Shown piece by piece: positions 52,556 through 61,563 of a stretch of DNA of 64,000 nucleotides. Source of the DNA: JAUIAI01 sp049680625 (GTDB lineage: Bacteria > Pseudomonadota > Gammaproteobacteria > Burkholderiales > Burkholderiaceae_E); contig JBAUID010000011.1 in assembly GCA_049680625.1 (NCBI GenBank), positions 19,003 to 83,002 on the forward strand. Direction: 5' to 3'. A program made the position numbers and the translations under genes. How positions within the stretch are numbered: position 1 is the stretch's first letter; each line of letters opens with the position of its first letter. The notes below the pieces were generated by a model. The model was given only the letters and a program-made list of their open reading frames with translations. It did no database searches and had not been told where the DNA came from.

Positions 52556-54283
52556 ATGGCCTCAAGAAAATACCTGCACATCAATTTAAACTCCCGTGAG
52601 GTTCGCTCCGAGCAGTTGGAGGGACGCGCGCTGGCCGAAGCCGGACGTTACTTCATTGCCAAGACCTTACTTGCAGATGGGGTAGCTACTGTAGAACCCC
52701 TGTCCGCGGATAACCCGCTGATTTTTTCCGCAGGTCCATTTGCCGGCACCAACTTTTCTAATGCCAACCGCCTGAGCGTTGGTTGCAAAAGCCCGTTGAC
52801 GGGTGGCATTAAAGAATCCAACGCGGGTGGCACGTTTGCGATTGCCATGGGGCAGCTGGAAATTGCGGGTTTTACCCTGAACGGCCAGTCTGATGAGTGG
52901 GTCATCATCCGCATGACAAAAGACGGTGAGATTCTGTTCGAAGATGCGACCCCGTTTATGGGCAAAGGCAATTTTGATACCGCCAAATTGCTGCACGAAA
53001 AGTATGGCAAAAAAGTCAGCCTGGCGATTTGTGGGCCGGTTGGCGAATACGAAGGCTTGCTCTCCGGTATTGCTATCAGTGATGCCGACGATCGTCCGGT
53101 GCGCATTGCCGCCCGTGGCGGGGTTGGTGCAGTCATGGGTAACAAAAAAGTAAAGGCAATTGTTGCCGACAAGCTCAAGATGCCGCAGTTTCACGATCGA
53201 CGCAAAGTCATGGACTCGATCAAAGAATATGGCAACGCCTTAAACGCTGAGCAGGCAATTGCCAATTTCGGTAAATACGGTACCGCCCAGGTGGCTGATC
53301 TGACCAACACGATTGGCGGCTTGCCGGTGCGAAACTTTTCTGCCGGACGCCTGGTCGACCCAACCCAGGAAACGCTTTTGGTTGGTGGTGATCATATTCA
53401 GAAACTTAACAGTGGTCGCGGTGGCGACACGACCCATGCCTGTATGCAGGGCTGCCTGATCAAGTGCAGTAATGTCTACGTGGACGAAGATGGTAAAGAA
53501 ATGGTGTCACCACTGGAATACGAGACGATCGGTCTGATGGGCACCAACTGTGGCCTCAATCATCCCGACCAGATAGCCCGGGTAAATAACATTGCCAATG
53601 ACCTGGGGGTTGATACCATCGAATTGGGTGGCGTTGTTGGCATAATGATGGATCACGGTCTGGGTGAATTTGGTGATGAGCAGTTCATGATGGACTTAAT
53701 GAGCGACATCATGAAAGGCAACGAAAGAGGGCGCATTCTTGCTCAGGGAGCCGCACGCGTTGGTGAGCACTACGGCATCAAACGGGTACCGGTTATAAAG
53801 AAGCAAACCATCAGCGCATACGACCCGCGGGTTGTTGAAGTCACAGGCGTTTCCATGATGTTGACCGCCCAGGGCGCTGACCATACGGTTGGTAACTTAC
53901 CTGGCTTCGACTGCAAAGGAAAAACAATCGAAGAGCTGGCCCGGCAAAGTTACAACGTCCAGCTCAACAGTGCGATTGCCGACTCCACCGGCTTATGCTT
54001 GTTTGGCCGTTCGGTTAACGATACCCATCGCCAGTTGCTGGCTGACGCCATTAACAGCGCTTTTGACGCCGGCATTACTCCCGATTTCTTCCTCGAAATT
54101 GCCCGCGATACACTGCGCTTTGAGGCGCAGTTCAATGAGCAGGCCGGATTCACCGAGGCAGATGACGAATTGCCGCAGTTCATGCTCGACGAAGGGCTGG
54201 CCCCGACAAATAACAAGGGTCGACTGCACAGTGCCGAAGTGAACAAGGTGATGCGGGAAATCATTTCGCAAGCGTCTGCCTGA
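52556..54283 (+). CDS. Aldehyde:ferredoxin oxidoreductase, YdhV-like
   Basis: A 575-residue W/Mo-pterin protein starting at the ATG at 52556 (a frame extension to 52499 is less likely). The N-terminal half carries MQVEXX-like SVGCKSPLTGGIKESNAGG and the pterin-binding ARGGVGAVMGNKK region. The [4Fe-4S] ligands are Cys296, Cys300 and Cys304 (C-x3-C-x3-C) with Cys481, and not the C-x2-C-x3-C of archaeal AOR. This variant resembles E. coli YdhV, known to bind a molybdenum bis-pterin. It would oxidise aldehydes to acids or run the reverse. It is 84 bases after the SDR gene. Confidence 0.88.
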   Translation: MASRKYLHINLNSREVRSEQLEGRALAEAGRYFIAKTLLADGVATVEPLSADNPLIFSAGPFAGTNFSNANRLSVGCKSPLTGGIKESNAGGTFAIAMGQLEIAGFTLNGQSDEWVIIRMTKDGEILFEDATPFMGKGNFDTAKLLHEKYGKKVSLAICGPVGEYEGLLSGIAISDADDRPVRIAARGGVGAVMGNKKVKAIVADKLKMPQFHDRRKVMDSIKEYGNALNAEQAIANFGKYGTAQVADLTNTIGGLPVRNFSAGRLVDPTQETLLVGGDHIQKLNSGRGGDTTHACMQGCLIKCSNVYVDEDGKEMVSPLEYETIGLMGTNCGLNHPDQIARVNNIANDLGVDTIELGGVVGIMMDHGLGEFGDEQFMMDLMSDIMKGNERGRILAQGAARVGEHYGIKRVPVIKKQTISAYDPRVVEVTGVSMMLTAQGADHTVGNLPGFDCKGKTIEELARQSYNVQLNSAIADSTGLCLFGRSVNDTHRQLLADAINSAFDAGITPDFFLEIARDTLRFEAQFNEQAGFTEADDELPQFMLDEGLAPTNNKGRLHSAEVNKVMREIISQASA

Positions 54284-54294
54284 CTGGCAACATA

Positions 54295-54330
54295 AACCGG
54301 GCTGATCCTGACGAATGGTTCAACCCGGTT
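54295..54330. terminator. Weak inverted repeat after the AOR gene
   Basis: AACCGGG and CCCGGTT are complementary with a 22-base loop, 12 bases after the AOR stop codon. There is no T tract. It is only a candidate end of the molybdopterin operon. Confidence 0.3.
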
Positions 54331-54406
54331 GCAGTAAAGGTGGGCTGCTTCGAGACACAAAGCCGGTTGTGGTTCCTGCGCTGATGTTTAACCTGAGCCA
54401 TATCCG

Positions 54407-54628
54407 ATGGTAATTACCCCCCGCGTTTTTATCGTTGCAATTGCCACAGGCGTTTTCTGGTTGATTGCACTGACCGCAGCGTTGTTTCTGGTGGCCGGGA
54501 TTATGAACAGTGACCGGTCATTGCTTTTCGCTGGATTGGCTGGTGCGGCTTCTTGTCTTTTCGCACGGCATTTATTTGCGCGCAATAAGCAGGCCTTGAT
54601 GCGGTGGGTGCGTCACCGACCCGAGTAA
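54407..54628 (+). CDS. Small two-helix membrane protein
   Basis: A 73-residue protein with two hydrophobic helices (about 7-29 and 38-54) and a basic C-terminus (ARNKQALMRWVRHRPE), giving an N-out or hairpin topology with the basic end in the cytoplasm. I recognise no family. SD is not strong. It lies between the AOR gene and the converging phenol hydroxylase gene. Codon use looks normal and the hydrophobic pattern is good, but it is short enough to require homologues to confirm. Confidence 0.5.
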   Translation: MVITPRVFIVAIATGVFWLIALTAALFLVAGIMNSDRSLLFAGLAGAASCLFARHLFARNKQALMRWVRHRPE

Positions 54629-54718
54629 CTGTGTAGTTGGCAAGTGTGTGGGTGAGTAAGCATCTTTTGCAATGAGGCGCTATGGTTCGACACGCCGTCG
54701 TCTATAGTCAGCCAGTGC

Positions 54719-56608
54719 TTACGATACGATTTTCATAAATCCGGCAAAGAACTTTGCCAGTGCGTCATAGTCACTCAGTGGCAAGACACCGGCAACAAAC
54801 TGGTCGGGCCGCACAACAAGCAGTGCGCCATGAGTCCTGTTTATGCCGCGTATTTCAAAGATATCCGAACCCGGATGTAAATCGGCACAAAATACTTTTT
54901 CATAGTCGACCAGCCCAAACTTTCCCTTTGACGGTTTGAGCAGTTGCGGCATTGTCTCAAGTTCAAGGTCGCGATGCCCGGCCTGAAAAACTGCACGTAC
55001 ATCGATACATGCGTCGATATCCTGGGTCGGCCTGGTGTGCCGACGTATGGGGCTGTTTGCATCGTCAGCCAGAAAAGCACACAAGGCGGCAATTTTGCCA
55101 CCGGGATCGCCGCGGTCATCATCGGGGGCGAATGCAATTAAGCGCCATCGTCCGTCCGCCTTAAGCACGTGCCCAAGGTGTAACGGCCTGGCATCAGCAA
55201 GCCTGATAACCGGGGCCGAATGAAACCGCATGCCAATTGTCAGCCCCGTCGCCAGCGGCTGATGTGAGTTGTCCATTGTAATGATAGACGGATCGTAGCG
55301 GGTCTCAACGCCGGCGGTATAACGACTGTGTTTTTGAAAGTAACGTTGAAACTGCTCAGCTTCGGCCGAGCTTTTGGGCTTCTCACTGAACAGACGTGCC
55401 ATATCTTTGTCAAATTCGATCAGTTCTTTCGCTTTGGCCTGGCGTTCTTCAGAATAGCTGCGTAGTAAATTCGGACTGGCGCTGCCGCGTACCACCGCAG
55501 CGAGTTTCCACCCGAGGTTGAATGCATCCGCCATTGAGACGTTCATGCCTTGTCCGGCCTTGGGGCTGTGGGTGTGACAGGCGTCACCGGCAATGAAGAT
55601 ATGGGGCGTTGTTGTCTTGAGATGTACCGCTGTGGTGTTGTCAAACGCATCACATACCCGCTGTCCAATTTCGTAGGCAGACCACCAGCTGACTTCTTTG
55701 ATGTCCAACAAATAAGGGGAGAAAATCGTTTGGGCTTTCCGAATCAGCGCATCAGCGCTGACGTTACGGTCGGCCGCCCGCTCGTCATCCAACAGTTCGT
55801 CCAGTTCTATATACAGGCGTGCCATGTAGCCACCTTCGCGCGGAATGATCATCACGCTGCCGTGTTCTGCGGACTGGATCGCACATTTTCTGCGAATATC
55901 CGGAAAGTCAGTGACCGCCAATACGTCCATGACTCCCCAAAGTTGGCGCGCTGATTCTCCTTTGAGTTCGAGCCCAAGTGACTTGCGTACCTGACTTCGT
56001 GCACCATCACAACCAACCAGATATCGGGCCCGGACGGTCTGTGTTGAACCCTGGCGTTCTTCATCGACACGGTTGAACGTGGCAACAACGGGATACGGTT
56101 CGCCATCGATCAGATCGACGCGACTCAGTTCCAGGTTGTAGTCTGGTTCTAGTCGGGTTGCTGAGGTTTTCATTACTTCAAGGTAGAAGTCGTGTACCCG
56201 CGCCTGATTCAGGATGGTGTGCGGGAATTCTGATAAACCGTCTTCGACGTCTTGGATACGATCAGCCCTGCCTAGGGTGGCGCCGTCCGAGCCAGGTCGC
56301 CAAAAGGTGACTTCATTAACCCAGTAAGCTTCTTTGGCCACTTTCTCGGCGAAACCGAAGGCTTCAAACATTTCCATCGATCGACAGGCGATGCCGTCAG
56401 CCTGGCCGATTTCAAGCCGTCCCGGCTTTCGTTCAACGATTCGGACACTGATATCGGCGAATTGGGACAATTGCGCAGCCAGCGTCAGGCCGGCAGGGCC
56501 GCAGCCGACGATCAGAACGTCGACTCGATCGGGACTTTGCGCGCGGTTCTGTGCAGGCTGGTTAATGTTCGGATCGCCGGTTTGAAATCCATCCAAATGG
56601 TATTGCAC
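54719..56608 (-). CDS. FAD-dependent phenol/aromatic-ring hydroxylase
   Basis: A 629-residue class A flavin monooxygenase. The GxGxxG motif GCGPAGLTLAAQL (about 34-46) is followed by DGARSQVRKSLG near residue 195 and GDACHTHSPKAGQGMNVSMADAFNLGWKL, the FAD-binding GD motif. A C-terminal thioredoxin-like domain with FGLVDYEKVF and LVVRPDQFVAGVLPL is typical of phenol 2-monooxygenase and MhpA-like enzymes. It hydroxylates phenols with NADPH and O2. No ring-cleavage gene is nearby, so the ring substrate is unknown. Confidence 0.92.
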   Translation of the reverse strand: MQYHLDGFQTGDPNINQPAQNRAQSPDRVDVLIVGCGPAGLTLAAQLSQFADISVRIVERKPGRLEIGQADGIACRSMEMFEAFGFAEKVAKEAYWVNEVTFWRPGSDGATLGRADRIQDVEDGLSEFPHTILNQARVHDFYLEVMKTSATRLEPDYNLELSRVDLIDGEPYPVVATFNRVDEERQGSTQTVRARYLVGCDGARSQVRKSLGLELKGESARQLWGVMDVLAVTDFPDIRRKCAIQSAEHGSVMIIPREGGYMARLYIELDELLDDERAADRNVSADALIRKAQTIFSPYLLDIKEVSWWSAYEIGQRVCDAFDNTTAVHLKTTTPHIFIAGDACHTHSPKAGQGMNVSMADAFNLGWKLAAVVRGSASPNLLRSYSEERQAKAKELIEFDKDMARLFSEKPKSSAEAEQFQRYFQKHSRYTAGVETRYDPSIITMDNSHQPLATGLTIGMRFHSAPVIRLADARPLHLGHVLKADGRWRLIAFAPDDDRGDPGGKIAALCAFLADDANSPIRRHTRPTQDIDACIDVRAVFQAGHRDLELETMPQLLKPSKGKFGLVDYEKVFCADLHPGSDIFEIRGINRTHGALLVVRPDQFVAGVLPLSDYDALAKFFAGFMKIVS

Positions 56609-56949
56609 GTTCAGTTGCCCATGGTCTGTGTTCGAATCATTTCACGCTAGAAGTCGATTAACTGGAAGTCGATCAACTGGATTGATTCTGATTTTTGGCG
56701 GATGCCACGATTACGTCGGCCGGTTTGATCGCGGCTGACGCAGTGCTCCGATCTTGTGCTCTTCGGCAAATTGTGTATCGTCTGACGAACGATGGCAACA
56801 GCTTTGTGGTCTGCTCTGTTTCCGCGCTCTTTCCCTTTAGCCCCTTGGTTTTTTGCATGCCGAGGCGCAAATTCTTGCTGCCACCCCCGATTCACCCCAC
56901 AATGCACCGAAGAAACCTGGCGTATATTGCGAACCCAACGGGAGTACCA
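56609..56949. other. Divergent intergenic interval with a 15-base direct repeat
   Basis: The 341 bases between the hydroxylase and amidohydrolase starts hold a tandem repeat GAAGTCGATTAACTG / GAAGTCGATCAACTG at 56650-56679 (14 of 15 identical). It may be an operator for a regulator not in this window; no gene or RNA is seen. The amidohydrolase frame is open upstream of its likely start but has no convincing coding pattern. Confidence 0.6.
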
Positions 56950-58080
56950 ATGTTTGATCTGCTGTTAAAAGGTGGTCGGGTAATTGACCCGGCGTCTGAT
57001 CTGGACGCGACGCGCGATGTGGCATTTAAAGATGGCAAGGTTGCCGCTATTGCGCCGGCCATTGACGAATCGCAAGCCGCCGACGTGCGTGATGTGAGGA
57101 AATACATCGTGTCTCCGGGCTTGATCGACCTGCATACGCATATTTACTGGGGAGGTACTTACCTGGGGGTTGACCCGACCCAGTACGCCTTGTCATCGGG
57201 ATGCACTACCTTGGTGGATGCCGGCAGCGCAGGGCCGGGGAATTTTGCCGGGTTTCGTGAGCACATTATTAAGCCTGCCAAACCAAAAATTTTTGCTTAT
57301 CTGAATATTTCTTTTGCCGGCATTTTTGCTTTCAGCGAGCGTGTAATGGTGGGTGAATGTGCGGACATTCGCTTGCTTAATACCGAAGAATGTCTTGAAG
57401 TTGCTGAGACTAATCGCGATCTGGTTGTTGGGATCAAGGTACGCCTTGGGCTTATTGCGGGCGGTACATCTGGCGTTGCCCCCCTCGACCTGGCCCTCGT
57501 AGTGGCTGAAGAAACAGGGTTGCCAATAATGTGCCACCTGGATTTGCCACCGCCCAGTCGCCTTGAAGTAGTAAATCGTTTACGTTCCGGTGATGTGTTG
57601 ACGCATTGCTTTCGCCCATTCCCAGGCGGACCGGCGCGACGCGACGGTCACATATTTGAAGAAATTCTACTGGCGCGCGAGCGTGGTGTGCAGTTTGATA
57701 TTGGTCATGGCAAGGGTTCGTTTGGATTTTCCATGGCACAGACGATGCTCGCCGCTGGCTTCTTGCCGGACTGCATCTCCAGTGATGTACATGCGCTGAG
57801 CGCAAAAGGCCCGGCATTCAACTTGCTGGTGACGATGTCAAAACTGATGCACTTGGGAATGACCCTGCCACAAGTGATTGCAGCTGCAACCAGGGGTCCG
57901 GCCAAGGCGATTGGCAAACCCGAACTGGGTTCACTGGCTATCGGTACACCGGGTGACGCCAGTGTTTTGTCGCAAGTAGACGGCCCGGTGGAATTTACCG
58001 ATTCCAAGGGGATTACCCGGGAAGGGGACAGTCAGCTTGCTGTTGCTGGAATGGTGCTGGATGGTCAGTGGTGGGAGTAG
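56950..58080 (+). CDS. Amidohydrolase-family metallohydrolase (deacetylase/dihydroorotase-like)
   Basis: A 376-residue protein from the ATG at 56950 (GGGAGTACCA before it). The composite amidohydrolase barrel begins with MFDLLLKGGRVIDPASDLD, and the metal motif DLHTHIYWGG supplies two histidines; LTHCF and CISSDVHAL supply the others. This resembles the dihydroorotase-like and N-acyl-amino-acid deacetylase group, which cleave C-N bonds with zinc. It starts the plus-strand run with ybbA/ybbP, though the ybbA gene start is 20 bases after its stop. Confidence 0.9.
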   Translation: MFDLLLKGGRVIDPASDLDATRDVAFKDGKVAAIAPAIDESQAADVRDVRKYIVSPGLIDLHTHIYWGGTYLGVDPTQYALSSGCTTLVDAGSAGPGNFAGFREHIIKPAKPKIFAYLNISFAGIFAFSERVMVGECADIRLLNTEECLEVAETNRDLVVGIKVRLGLIAGGTSGVAPLDLALVVAEETGLPIMCHLDLPPPSRLEVVNRLRSGDVLTHCFRPFPGGPARRDGHIFEEILLARERGVQFDIGHGKGSFGFSMAQTMLAAGFLPDCISSDVHALSAKGPAFNLLVTMSKLMHLGMTLPQVIAAATRGPAKAIGKPELGSLAIGTPGDASVLSQVDGPVEFTDSKGITREGDSQLAVAGMVLDGQWWE

Positions 58081-58100
58081 TCGTTTCGAAAGGCCATTCG

Positions 58101-58814
58101 ATGTCTGAACCCTTCATTGAGACGAAACATCTTAGTATGTCTTATGCCCTGGCCCAAAGCCAGGGCGATGGCCAGGTCGATGTGCTGCGTGATGTCAGCA
58201 TTCGGATTGTCGCCGGCACCCGCGTTGCCATTGCCGGACCGTCAGGCTCTGGTAAAACCTCCTTGCTGTTGCTGCTGTCCGGCCTGGAAAGACCAAGCAG
58301 CGGCACCGTGCTGGTCGACCGGCTCGACCTGAACACGCTGGATGCTGACGGTCTGGCCGACATGCGGCGCGAACGCATTGGCATTATTTTCCAGAATTTT
58401 CATCTCTTGCCGAGTTTGAACGCGTTGGACAATGTTGCGCTTGCGCTGCAAATGAGTGGCCGTCGCGACGCGAAATCTCTGGCCGCGACCATGCTCGAAC
58501 GGGTGGGATTAGGCACCCGGCTTGATCATTACCCGTCCCAGCTATCGGGCGGTGAGCAGCAGCGCGTGGCAATCGCTCGTGCACTGGTGCACCGTCCCGC
58601 CTTGTTGTTGGCCGATGAACCCACCGGCAACCTGGATGACCAGACCGCCGAGTCGGTGCGCGAATTGCTGTTTGAATTGAACCGTGAACTCGGCACAACC
58701 CTCGTGCTGGTGACGCATGACCTCGATTTCGCCGCACGTTGCGACCGTGTGCTGCGTCTGCACGACGGCCAGTTGCACGAGACCGGGGTCGCCTTAACGT
58801 CGAAGGTGACGTGA
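58101..58814 (+). CDS. ybbA: ABC ATPase (YbbA/LolD type)
   Basis: A 237-residue ATPase from the ATG at 58101; an earlier in-frame start at 58068 overlaps the amidohydrolase gene. Walker A AGPSGSGKTS, signature LSGGEQQRVAIARAL, Walker B LLLADEPTGNLD and the H-loop LVTHD are intact. This is the MacB/LolD subclass; the partner permease YbbP follows immediately (TGAATG, no gap). Together they form an importer-like MacB-family ABC of uncertain role in membrane lipid or protein handling. Confidence 0.93.
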   Translation: MSEPFIETKHLSMSYALAQSQGDGQVDVLRDVSIRIVAGTRVAIAGPSGSGKTSLLLLLSGLERPSSGTVLVDRLDLNTLDADGLADMRRERIGIIFQNFHLLPSLNALDNVALALQMSGRRDAKSLAATMLERVGLGTRLDHYPSQLSGGEQQRVAIARALVHRPALLLADEPTGNLDDQTAESVRELLFELNRELGTTLVLVTHDLDFAARCDRVLRLHDGQLHETGVALTSKVT

Positions 58815-61349
58815 ATGCGCTTTATACTTAGCCTGGCATGGCGCGATCTGCGCGCCAGCGGCCGGCATCTCTGGATCTTCGTCGCCTGCCTGGTGCTGGG
58901 TGTGTCGCTGGTGGCTGCCGGCGGCGGACTTTACTCACAGGTATCGGATGCGATGCGGGCCGATGCGCGTTTGTTATTTGGTGGTGATGTCGAAGTGGCG
59001 TCGGCACAAGCACTCACCCCCGAAGTTCTGACCTGGATGCAGTCGCCCGACGCCGGGGCTGCCCGTGTCTCGCGCTTGATCGAAATGCGCACCATGTTGC
59101 TCACCGATAGTGGCCGGGCCCAGTTGATTGAATTTCAAAGCGCTGATAATGCTTATCCCCTTTACGGCGAAGTCACGCTTGAACCAGCGGGTTCTCTGGA
59201 GACAACCCTGGCCGAGCGCAATGGAGTCTGGGGCGCGGTGATTGACGCCACGCTCGCAAAGCGCCTCTCACTCAGGGTCGGTGACAAGGTGGCGGTGGGT
59301 GATCAGACATTCGATGTGCGTGCACTGGTGATACGACAACCCGATCGCAGTCTGCGTGCGAACTGGAGCGGTGCTCCAGTTCTTGTCAACGAAGGTGGGC
59401 TTAAGGCCAGTCGACTCATCCAGCCCGGCAGCCGGGTTGAATATCTTTATCGCGTTCGGACCGAGGACGCGGCTGGCGACTGGCGAGATCGGTTCATGAA
59501 TGCGTTTCCGGCGCTTGATGTTGAAGTCGATACATTTGACGAACGCAGCGAGCGGATTGCCGAAGTGCTGGGTCAAATCGGCTCGGGTTTGCTGTTAATA
59601 GGTTTTTCTGCTTTGTTCATCGGCGGGCTTGGCGTTTTCAATAGCGTGCAGGCTTACCTGCAGGGCAAACTGACTTCATTGGCAACCCTGCGTTCGCTCG
59701 GCCTTCGTGACGGCCGCCTTGCGGCGATGGTGCTGATTCAAATTGTTATGCTGGCGCTGGGCGCCAGCATAATTGGCGTTGTGCTGGGCAATCTGTTTGC
59801 GCTGGCCGGCACACTAGCCACCGCGGAACAATTGCCGATAGCCGTGTTGCTTGGCGGTTTATGGCAGCCTTCTCTGATTGCCCTGTTGTTTGGCGTGTTG
59901 ACGGCGGTGACCTTTGCATTGCCGGCACTTGGCCGGGCCTTGTCGGTCACACCGGCTGCACTTTTTCGAGGGGTCAATGGCATAGCGCTACGCACCCCGT
60001 ACCGGGCCTGGCTGTTCACTGCCGGCGCTGCTGCCGTACTGCTGACTTTGCTGGTGCTGACTTTGCCGGACCCGCGATTTGGCCTGGCGTTTGTCGCTGT
60101 TACCGCTTTGCTGCTCGGGCTGCTCGATTCGATTACGCGTTTGCTGCGTGTACTGGCGCGACGCCTGGAGGCTGGTCAGAGTACGGCTAACGCGCTGACG
60201 CTCCCGCTGGCACTCCAACTGGGACTCGCCAATTTGCAGCAGCCTACATCCCCACTGCGCTCAGCATTGCTCTCGCTCGGATCTGCGCTGACTTTGTTGG
60301 TGGCATGCACCCTGGTTGTGACAACTTTGCTGCGCACCGTAAACGAAACTGTACCGGCGAATGCGCCGGCACTGGTTTTTTATGACATTCAAACCGACCA
60401 GATTCCGTTGCTGAATGACACTCTGGCTGAGTCGCCTGGTCTGCGGCAGGTCCGCACGGCACCGTTTGTGCTAGGCAGGCTGGCGGCCGTCAATGGCGAA
60501 GCTCTGCGCGACAGTAGGGATGGTGAGCGCGTACGCGAGGCGCGTGACGAACACAAGCTAAGCAATCGGGCTGGCAACTTCGATGATGTAGTCATTGACC
60601 GCGGCGCCTGGTGGCCCGAAGACCACCGTGGCGAGCCGCTGGTCGCTATGGAAGATCGCGAAGCGGATCAACTTGGTTTAAAAGTCGGTGATCAGCTGCG
60701 CTTTGACATCATGGGCGAACCGGTTGAGGTGCGTCTGACTGCCATCTACAGCCAGCGCAGGATGCAATCCAGACTCTGGCTGGAGGCCATTTTCAGTGAT
60801 GGCGTGCTGAAGCCGTTCATTACCCGGCATGTAGGTGCAGCGTATATGCCGGCAGAGGAAACCCTTGCCGCCCAGGATCGCCTCGCGGCAGTCGCACCGA
60901 ATATCGCGACGCTCCGAACTGAATCCCTGTTACGCGAAACACGTGGGTTAATGACGCGGGCGAGTGGCGGCCTGGTGGTGATCGCGCTGGTCTGCCTGGC
61001 GGCCAGTCTACTTGTGCTGGGCAGCGTGGTGGCAGCCAGTCGCTCCCGGCAGGTCTATGAGGCCACCGTAATGCATGCCATTGGGGCACGGCATTCCGTG
61101 CTAAAAAGTGTCCTAATCTGGGAATACGCACTGCTTACGCTGGTGACTGCCACGTTTGCGATGATTGCCGGCAGTCTGCTGGCCACCGGGCTGCTGCGCT
61201 GGCGGCTCGAAATGGATCCGCTGGGGTTGTATTGGAGCGGCGCCACCACCGCCATTGCAGTCAGTGCCATCAGCCTGGGTCTGGGCGCTCGTTATCTGCT
61301 GCGCCAGATGCGCCTGAACCCGGCCATGCTGCTGCGCAGCGGCAGCTAG
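58815..61349 (+). CDS. ybbP: FtsX-like ABC permease (YbbP type)
   Basis: An 844-residue permease with an N-terminal helix (FILSLAWRDLRASGRHLWIFVACLVLGV), a large periplasmic domain (about 40-250), a central four-helix block (about 255-430) and another block near the C-terminus (about 705-840), giving roughly ten helices. The two FtsX repeats match the YbbP architecture, with YATVMHAIGARHSVLKS-like SRSRQVYEATVMHAIGARH at 740. YbbP pairs with YbbA; a fused TesA is absent. Function is not firmly established. Confidence 0.93.
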   Translation: MRFILSLAWRDLRASGRHLWIFVACLVLGVSLVAAGGGLYSQVSDAMRADARLLFGGDVEVASAQALTPEVLTWMQSPDAGAARVSRLIEMRTMLLTDSGRAQLIEFQSADNAYPLYGEVTLEPAGSLETTLAERNGVWGAVIDATLAKRLSLRVGDKVAVGDQTFDVRALVIRQPDRSLRANWSGAPVLVNEGGLKASRLIQPGSRVEYLYRVRTEDAAGDWRDRFMNAFPALDVEVDTFDERSERIAEVLGQIGSGLLLIGFSALFIGGLGVFNSVQAYLQGKLTSLATLRSLGLRDGRLAAMVLIQIVMLALGASIIGVVLGNLFALAGTLATAEQLPIAVLLGGLWQPSLIALLFGVLTAVTFALPALGRALSVTPAALFRGVNGIALRTPYRAWLFTAGAAAVLLTLLVLTLPDPRFGLAFVAVTALLLGLLDSITRLLRVLARRLEAGQSTANALTLPLALQLGLANLQQPTSPLRSALLSLGSALTLLVACTLVVTTLLRTVNETVPANAPALVFYDIQTDQIPLLNDTLAESPGLRQVRTAPFVLGRLAAVNGEALRDSRDGERVREARDEHKLSNRAGNFDDVVIDRGAWWPEDHRGEPLVAMEDREADQLGLKVGDQLRFDIMGEPVEVRLTAIYSQRRMQSRLWLEAIFSDGVLKPFITRHVGAAYMPAEETLAAQDRLAAVAPNIATLRTESLLRETRGLMTRASGGLVVIALVCLAASLLVLGSVVAASRSRQVYEATVMHAIGARHSVLKSVLIWEYALLTLVTATFAMIAGSLLATGLLRWRLEMDPLGLYWSGATTAIAVSAISLGLGARYLLRQMRLNPAMLLRSGS

Positions 61350-61351
61350 AC

Positions 61352-61381
61352 TGGCAAATTCGGGCAAATTCGGGAAATTCG
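61352..61381. repeat. Short near-repeat of GGCAAATTCG
   Basis: GGCAAATTCG, GGCAAATTCG and GGAAATTCG follow one another just after the ybbP stop codon. The 214-base gap to the next gene shows no other structure I can support. Confidence 0.6.
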
Positions 61382-61563
61382 TATTGCGGGCTGGTTCGTC
61401 AGATGCTGTTTGTGATTGCTGGTCGATTGCTGATCGTTTAGGGGTCGATTGCCGATAGTCGGAATTTCTTCCTTTGAAGGATCTGGCGGTTGCCATAGTA
61501 TTTGCCGGTTGTTTTCCTCCCTTGCCTCGCCCGTTTCGCGTGGATAACCGGACGATCAAAATT

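Noticed and set aside
56695..56949. Extension of the amidohydrolase upstream of 56950
   Set aside because: No family features; the conserved barrel start follows the ATG at 56950, which has an SD.
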